A DNA stretch of 17,496 bases. Origin: DTU078 sp033808535. GTDB lineage: Bacteria > Bacillota > Clostridia > Oscillospirales > CAG-272. Where the stretch lies: positions 1 to 17,496 of the forward strand of contig JAPXNL010000035.1 in the NCBI GenBank assembly GCA_033808535.1. Reading direction: 5' to 3'. The notes beneath the pieces are model-generated. The model had not been told where the DNA came from. It worked only from the letters and a program-made list of their open reading frames with translations, and did no database searches. The position numbers and the translations under genes were made by a program. This document shows, piece after piece, positions 13,612-17,496 of the stretch. Positions within the stretch are counted from its first letter, which is position 1. Each line of letters opens with the position of its first letter.

Positions 13612-16041
13612 TCAGTGTTCGTCGTACTCGGTCATGATCTGCTCCATGCGTACGGTCAGCTCGTCGGTGCGCAGCCTGTCCTCGGCATATGCCTTGCGCA
13701 GCAGGTCATAGGGGATGCGGTCGTCGTATTTTTCAAACAACGGTATCTCGCCGGCGGCGACAAGCGAGTACCGGTCGATGCCCTGCTCCTTTATTATATC
13801 GTACCAGAGCTTTACCGCGTCATAGCCAGTGCCGTTTTCCATGCGGAAGGTCATGTAATAGCAGCCGTCGTATTCGAGGTTTGACAGCTTAAGCGGTCCG
13901 GAATTGCGCACGATGAACTTGCGCAATGTGCGGAACGAGCGCGTGCCAAGCCACGGGAACAGGCACCATGTGTAGCCGCCGAGACATACGAGCGAGTGAT
14001 TCAGCATGCCGGTGTTGCGCGCGACCGTGCGCGCCTGCTCGAGCCGCATTCGCGCGTTCGGCTTGAGGTAGGGGTAAACCGTGTCCTCCTCAAGCACCTG
14101 CTTCATGCGCTCGAGTATGCGCGTGTGTATCTCGCCGTAGTCGCCCGGCCACGAGATTTCCATCTTCCCTTTCACGCGCTTGACGTATATCAGCTTGCGC
14201 GGCATGTCAAGCTCCTCAACTTCCCACACCCGTCCGGCAAGCGCGAACCTGTCGCCGACCGGCGGCGGGAATGTGATCACGCCGATCTCGTCGGAGCCGC
14301 AGCGCACGGTGTAGTCGTCGCTGTCCTTGAACACCGCATAGAACTTGAAGTTGTTTATCAGCCGCTCGCCTTTCAGCCCGACGATGAAGCCTTTTTCGTC
14401 TGTCATGTCGAGATAGTCCTGCTCGAGCATTGAGAGAAGCAAACGTTTGTAATCCTCGCGCTCGACATTTTTGAATGGCGGCAATGAGAGCACGCGCTCG
14501 GCAAGCTTTGCGCCTGTCAGCTCGCCCGACGAGGCGACAATCGAGAGCGTCTGCTGGAACAGCAGCGACAGCGGCATCTTCTTGACGCTCGGCGGTTCGA
14601 TGAAACGCTCCTCAATGTAAAGCTGAACGATCGCGATCGCGCGCAGCAGCCCCCACGGGATAAGCTGCGGCAGCGGAGTGTTGGGCAGCGCCTCCTCCTC
14701 TCGGAAGACCATCATCATTTCGGGCGGATCGCCCCGCCTGCCCGAGCGCCCCAGCCGCTGGAGGAAGTTTGACACCGTGGTGGGCGAGTCGAGCTGCACG
14801 ATGCGTTCGAGCCTTCCGATGTCGATGCCGAGCTCGAGCGTCACAGTCGCGCAGGTGACGACATCTTCTTCCTCAGCCTTGAGCTTTGCCTCCGCTTCCT
14901 CGCGTATCGACGCCGAGAGAAAGCCGTGGTGGATGAGGTATCTGTCCGGCTCGCCGCGCAGCTCTGCAATTTCGCGCAGTGTGGCGGTTACATACTCGGT
15001 TTCCTCTCGCGAGTTTGAGAATACTATGCACTTTTTGCCCTGAACGCACTCGTAAATATATTCGTAACCCGGGTCGATCATGGCGCGTCCCGAAACTTCC
15101 TCGCCGGGCGCGTCTGATGCGGAGTTATCGGGTGTAACGCTCTCCTGCTTGTCACCGTTTTCCGCCGCTTCACCGTCTTGATTCGGGCTGTCGGACAAAT
15201 TCTCGACGGAGCTGCCCGCAGGCATGTACTTGCCGGTGTTGGGTACGCCCATGTATTCATCGGTATCATCTGCATCCCCGCTCTGGATCGGCTCGGTTTC
15301 GCGCTCCGGGCCGTGGTGCGGCGTCTGGTCGGCATCGGGATTTTCGATATAAAAATGCTCCATGCCCAGCCGCCACGTTATTCTTGACTCGGGCACAACC
15401 GGCGCCTGAGTCTGGCGCCCGGAGCCGGCGCCAAGCCAGTCGGCGGCGAGCTTCACGTCGCCAATCGTAGCCGATAGCCCGACGCGCCGCGGATGATGGC
15501 CGATGAGCCGCGCGATCCGGTTCAGCTGGCTGATTATCTGGTTTCCGCGGTCTGTGCCGGTGAGGATGTGTATCTCGTCGATTACGATAAACCGCAGGTC
15601 GCCGAATATGCGCGGGATGTCGTTTGAGCGGTTTATCAGCATCGCCTCAAGCGACTCAGGCGTGATCTGGAGTATTCCAGCCGGCTCGCGCAGTGCTTTT
15701 GTCTTGTGCGACTGCGCCACATCGCCATGCCAGTGGAACACCGGTATGCCGGACAGGTCGAGCACCTCGCTCATCCTTGAAAACTGATCGTTTATCAGGC
15801 TTTTGAGCGGCGCGATGTATATGACGCCGAACGACTGCGGCGGGTCCTCGCACATCAGGGATAGTATGGGAAAAAACGCCGCCTCGGTTTTGCCTGACGC
15901 GGTGGACGATGTGAGCAGCAGGTTGTCGTCGCTCTCGAACAGCACGCGCGCAGCTTCAAGCTGCACGCCGCGCAGGCGCTCCCAGCCCTGTCGGTAGATA
16001 TAGTCCTGAATAAACGGGGCAAAGCGGTAGAATACTTCCAT
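13612..16041 (-). CDS. Lhr-like DExH-box superfamily 2 helicase
   Basis: An 809-residue ATP-dependent nucleic-acid helicase. RecA-like domain 1 has Walker A TASGKTE (47-53), motif Ia APLKSL (77-82), GDLRFIVIDEIHIL with the DEIH box (155-158) and motif III SAT (190-192). RecA-like domain 2 has KCIVFSNSREETEYV (337-351), TLELGIDIG (401-409) and motif VI LQRLGRSGRRG (427-437). The C-terminal 370 residues resemble the winged-helix and later domains of Lhr-type helicases; there is no four-cysteine MrfA-type domain. Between the two RecA domains lies an acidic, disordered-looking insertion (about 234-320). Related Lhr-like proteins act in DNA repair, but the role here is not established. It follows the metallopeptidase gene by 36 bp and has only a weak AGGG ribosome-binding site, so coupled expression is likely. 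Confidence 0.92.
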   Translation of the reverse strand: MEVFYRFAPFIQDYIYRQGWERLRGVQLEAARVLFESDDNLLLTSSTASGKTEAAFFPILSLMCEDPPQSFGVIYIAPLKSLINDQFSRMSEVLDLSGIPVFHWHGDVAQSHKTKALREPAGILQITPESLEAMLINRSNDIPRIFGDLRFIVIDEIHILTGTDRGNQIISQLNRIARLIGHHPRRVGLSATIGDVKLAADWLGAGSGRQTQAPVVPESRITWRLGMEHFYIENPDADQTPHHGPERETEPIQSGDADDTDEYMGVPNTGKYMPAGSSVENLSDSPNQDGEAAENGDKQESVTPDNSASDAPGEEVSGRAMIDPGYEYIYECVQGKKCIVFSNSREETEYVTATLREIAELRGEPDRYLIHHGFLSASIREEAEAKLKAEEEDVVTCATVTLELGIDIGRLERIVQLDSPTTVSNFLQRLGRSGRRGDPPEMMMVFREEEALPNTPLPQLIPWGLLRAIAIVQLYIEERFIEPPSVKKMPLSLLFQQTLSIVASSGELTGAKLAERVLSLPPFKNVEREDYKRLLLSMLEQDYLDMTDEKGFIVGLKGERLINNFKFYAVFKDSDDYTVRCGSDEIGVITFPPPVGDRFALAGRVWEVEELDMPRKLIYVKRVKGKMEISWPGDYGEIHTRILERMKQVLEEDTVYPYLKPNARMRLEQARTVARNTGMLNHSLVCLGGYTWCLFPWLGTRSFRTLRKFIVRNSGPLKLSNLEYDGCYYMTFRMENGTGYDAVKLWYDIIKEQGIDRYSLVAAGEIPLFEKYDDRIPYDLLRKAYAEDRLRTDELTVRMEQIMTEYDEH
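15082..15342 (-). other. Acidic low-complexity insertion in the helicase
   Basis: This part encodes residues of about 234-320 between RecA domains 1 and 2. It is rich in Asp, Glu, Ser, Pro, Gly and Asn, has few hydrophobic residues and contains no helicase motif. The reading frame is continuous. It should form a long flexible tether or interaction region. Confidence 0.7.
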
Positions 16042-16077
16042 AAAATATTATTTTCCCTGTCAGTTTTCATGCGGGCA

Positions 16078-16464
16078 TCAGGTGCTGCCCAGCCATCTGT
16101 CGAATTTCTCTCTGTCCTCGTCGGCGAGGGTTGTCAGGCCCGCCATCGCCTCCAGGTGGTGGCGGAACTCGTGGCGCAGTGTCGAACGCAGGTGCGGCTC
16201 AAGCTGCGCGGGCGTGAGGTTGGGGTACAGCCGCATGAAGCTGCCGTAGTATATCACTATGTAGCGTCCCATCGCGCGGTCGTAGCGGTACTCTCCCAAA
16301 ACATACAGCCCGCCTGCGGTCATTTTGCCCGGCGTCAGTGTACGCGGGTGCAGGCGCGCGCCGTCGAGCACGATTATGCCGCCGTTGAGTCCCTTGTAAA
16401 ACTCCTCGGGCAGCTCGCAGGCGAGCCTGTCGAGCATGGCGTCAAATTCATCGCGGGAAACCAC
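16078..16464 (-). CDS. Small zincin-like metallopeptidase
   Basis: The start chosen is the GTG at 16464: GGGAGGG lies 10 nt upstream and a consensus promoter sits just beyond. An in-frame ATG at 16545 would lie upstream of that promoter and cannot be used from it. The resulting 128 residues match the short zinc metallopeptidase family (PF06262-like, usually about 120-130 aa). It carries the HExxH motif HEFRH (98-102) followed by LADEDREKF, whose acidic residues could supply the third ligand. Such proteins lack a signal peptide, as here, and are presumed cytoplasmic; substrates are unknown. It heads a two-gene operon with the Lhr-like helicase. Confidence 0.82.
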   Translation of the reverse strand: MVSRDEFDAMLDRLACELPEEFYKGLNGGIIVLDGARLHPRTLTPGKMTAGGLYVLGEYRYDRAMGRYIVIYYGSFMRLYPNLTPAQLEPHLRSTLRHEFRHHLEAMAGLTTLADEDREKFDRWLGST

Positions 16465-16510
16465 AGCGCACACACCCTCCCGTGCACAAGCATGCAGATT
16501 CTTTTCCTTT

Positions 16511-16539
16511 ATAATACATCCCGTGGCTGTGTTTGTCAA
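16511..16539 (-). promoter_or_regulatory. Consensus promoter of the metallopeptidase-helicase operon
   Basis: On the minus strand TTGACA (16539-16534) and TATTAT (16516-16511) are exactly 17 nt apart. A start near 16504 leaves about 40 nt to the GTG at 16464. Its position rules out the longer in-frame ATG start at 16545. Confidence 0.85.
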
Positions 16540-16789
16540 GGACAAGCGCGGTGCGGGGCATACACGGGAGCATTGTGGGTGGGAGATGTATCCGTCAGCT
16601 ATTTGTGTTACAGAAGTGGGTCAATCCGGCGCGGTGTGTGTCGCAAAACCGAAACGGGGCATTGCTGCTGTGGATAATAATTGAGATAACATATTGTCCC
16701 GGGATTTGAGCGACTGCGCAACAATTGACAGACCCGTTGCCACTTTGCCCGTTCGCGGCGCAGAAACCAGCCGCTGCGGCTGATAAGGC

Positions 16790-16818
16790 TTGACTTCACG
16801 AGGCGATTGTGCTATTAT
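16790..16818 (+). promoter_or_regulatory. Promoter of the MBOAT gene
   Basis: TTGACT (16790-16795) and TATTAT (16813-16818) are separated by 17 nt, with a leader of about 43 nt to the ATG at 16868. The hairpin at 16768-16782 lies directly upstream of the -35 box. Confidence 0.8.
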
Positions 16819-16867
16819 TTGAACGTCGCGGGCACTCCGCGTATATTTTTGCTTTATCCGGAGAGCT

Positions 16868-17496
16868 ATGGTATTCAGCAGTACCGTATTCCTGTTTCTA
16901 TTTTTACCCGCGGTTCTCGCGGCTTATTTTGTTGTGCCCAAAAAGTTCCGCAAGGCGCGCAACATTGTGCTTCTCGCCTTCAGCCTCGGGTTTTATTTTT
17001 ACGGCGAGCCTAAAGCTATCGCCATCATGCTCGCGTCGATTGCGGGCAACTACCTGTTTGCGCTGGCGCTCGACGCAAAAAGCGGTATGCGGGAAAAGGC
17101 CGCTCGGCGGGCGGTTTTAGCCGCTTCTGTGGTATTTAACCTGGCGATTATCGGGTATTTTAAATACGCGGGGTTTTTCGTCGAAAACCTCAACCTGCTT
17201 CTGGGCGGCAGGCTGACCGTGCCGCAGATCGCAATGCCCATCGGCATTTCGTTTTTCACATTCCAGGGTATGAGCTATGTCCTCGATGTTTACAGAGGAG
17301 ATGCCGCCGCCGAACGGAACATAGCACATGTCGCACTGTATATCTCCCTGTTCCCGCAGTTGGTGGCAGGCCCCATAGTCCGGTACACTACTGTGGCAGA
17401 AGCAATACATACAAGGCAGGAAAGCATCGAAGGCTTCTCAAAGGGCGGCATACGGTTCTGTTTCGGGCTTGCAAAAAAAATGATCCTCGCCAACAG
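16868..17496 (+). CDS. MBOAT-family O-acyltransferase (5' part, runs off the window)
   Basis: A membrane-bound O-acyltransferase of the AlgI/PatA/DltB kind, which moves acyl groups across or at the membrane onto extracellular polysaccharides. The first 209 residues are present and uninterrupted. Features are the typical N-terminus MVFSSTVFLFLFLP with the first membrane helix, a second at about 32-46 ending in FYFYGEP, further helices near 50-68 and 81-97, PIGISFFTFQ (124-133) and FPQLVAGPIVRY (162-173). The catalytic histidine of the family lies further on, beyond the window edge. GGAG is 4 nt before the ATG, a tight but acceptable spacing. MBOAT genes of this type are usually followed by an SGNH/DHHW-type partner; that gene would be to the right of this window. 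Confidence 0.93.
   Translation, partial: MVFSSTVFLFLFLPAVLAAYFVVPKKFRKARNIVLLAFSLGFYFYGEPKAIAIMLASIAGNYLFALALDAKSGMREKAARRAVLAASVVFNLAIIGYFKYAGFFVENLNLLLGGRLTVPQIAMPIGISFFTFQGMSYVLDVYRGDAAAERNIAHVALYISLFPQLVAGPIVRYTTVAEAIHTRQESIEGFSKGGIRFCFGLAKKMILAN

Larger units (their letters stand above)
16465..16867. other. Divergent intergenic region, metallopeptidase/MBOAT
   Basis: This 403-bp stretch separates the two divergent genes. It holds the two promoters described separately and a small hairpin CAGCCG-CTG-CGGCTG (16768-16782) just upstream of the MBOAT -35 box. I see no gene, RNA or repeat in the middle (about 16545-16765). Confidence 0.6.

Noticed and set aside
16465..16545. Earlier ATG start for the metallopeptidase
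   Set aside because: It lies upstream of the consensus promoter and would add 27 residues not typical of the family; GTG at 16464 has its own ribosome-binding site.
1..17496. CRISPR array, tRNA, rRNA, insertion sequence or phage genes
   Set aside because: No regularly spaced direct repeats, no tRNA-like T-loop in context, and no transposase, integrase or phage structural protein could be recognised.

Overview
The window is a 17.5-kb piece of a moderately GC-rich bacterial chromosome, most likely a Clostridia-class Firmicute. I infer this from the purine-rich Shine-Dalgarno sites (AAGGAG, GAGGTG), the Gram-positive lipoproteins, a sortase-like C-terminal anchor, CotH- and TmcAL-family genes, and an editing-domain-free ProS. 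Two runs of exactly ten Ns (6090-6099 and 10719-10728) mark a draft or metagenome assembly. No phage genes, transposase, CRISPR array, rRNA or tRNA was recognised.

Layout. 1-448 has no credible gene; it is a chain of hairpins and looks like interspersed repeat DNA. Next on the minus strand comes proS (449-1891) with its own consensus promoter. A minus-strand cluster follows, read from 5685 down to 1996: a small membrane protein, a ceramidase-fold lipoprotein, a truncated AAA/ABC-type ATPase and a CotH-kinase-like lipoprotein. tmcAL (5771-7132, minus) and ackA (7241-8452, plus) are divergent. ackA ends at a clear terminator, followed by a second strong hairpin with no obvious gene. A surface CBM9-like protein (8720-9631, minus) has a consensus promoter and a leader of about 157 nt. 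The next minus-strand operon is methyltransferase, argS, yebC (13333 to 9917), closed by an intrinsic terminator. The last minus-strand operon is a small zincin-like metallopeptidase followed by an Lhr-like helicase (16464 to 13612). Divergent from it, an MBOAT O-acyltransferase starts at 16868 and runs off the right edge.

How the genes fit together. Most of the window is housekeeping: proline and arginine charging, tRNA-Met anticodon acetylation (TmcAL uses acetate and ATP), acetate/acetyl-phosphate metabolism (AckA), and translation or transcription factor YebC. The accessory parts are at the cell surface: two lipoproteins and a membrane protein in one cluster, an anchored CBM9-like protein, and the MBOAT enzyme, which probably heads a polysaccharide O-acylation operon.

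The most unusual points are: (1) the linked ceramidase-like and CotH-like lipoproteins with an ATPase remnant between them; (2) extra low-complexity segments inside two conserved enzymes, TmcAL and the helicase; (3) an orphan terminator hairpin at 8618-8668; (4) the structured repeat region at the left edge. I did not find a clear new defence or mobile system. Four start codons were chosen from ribosome-binding sites or promoters rather than from the longest open frame: the ATPase remnant, the CBM9 protein, the metallopeptidase and the MBOAT gene.
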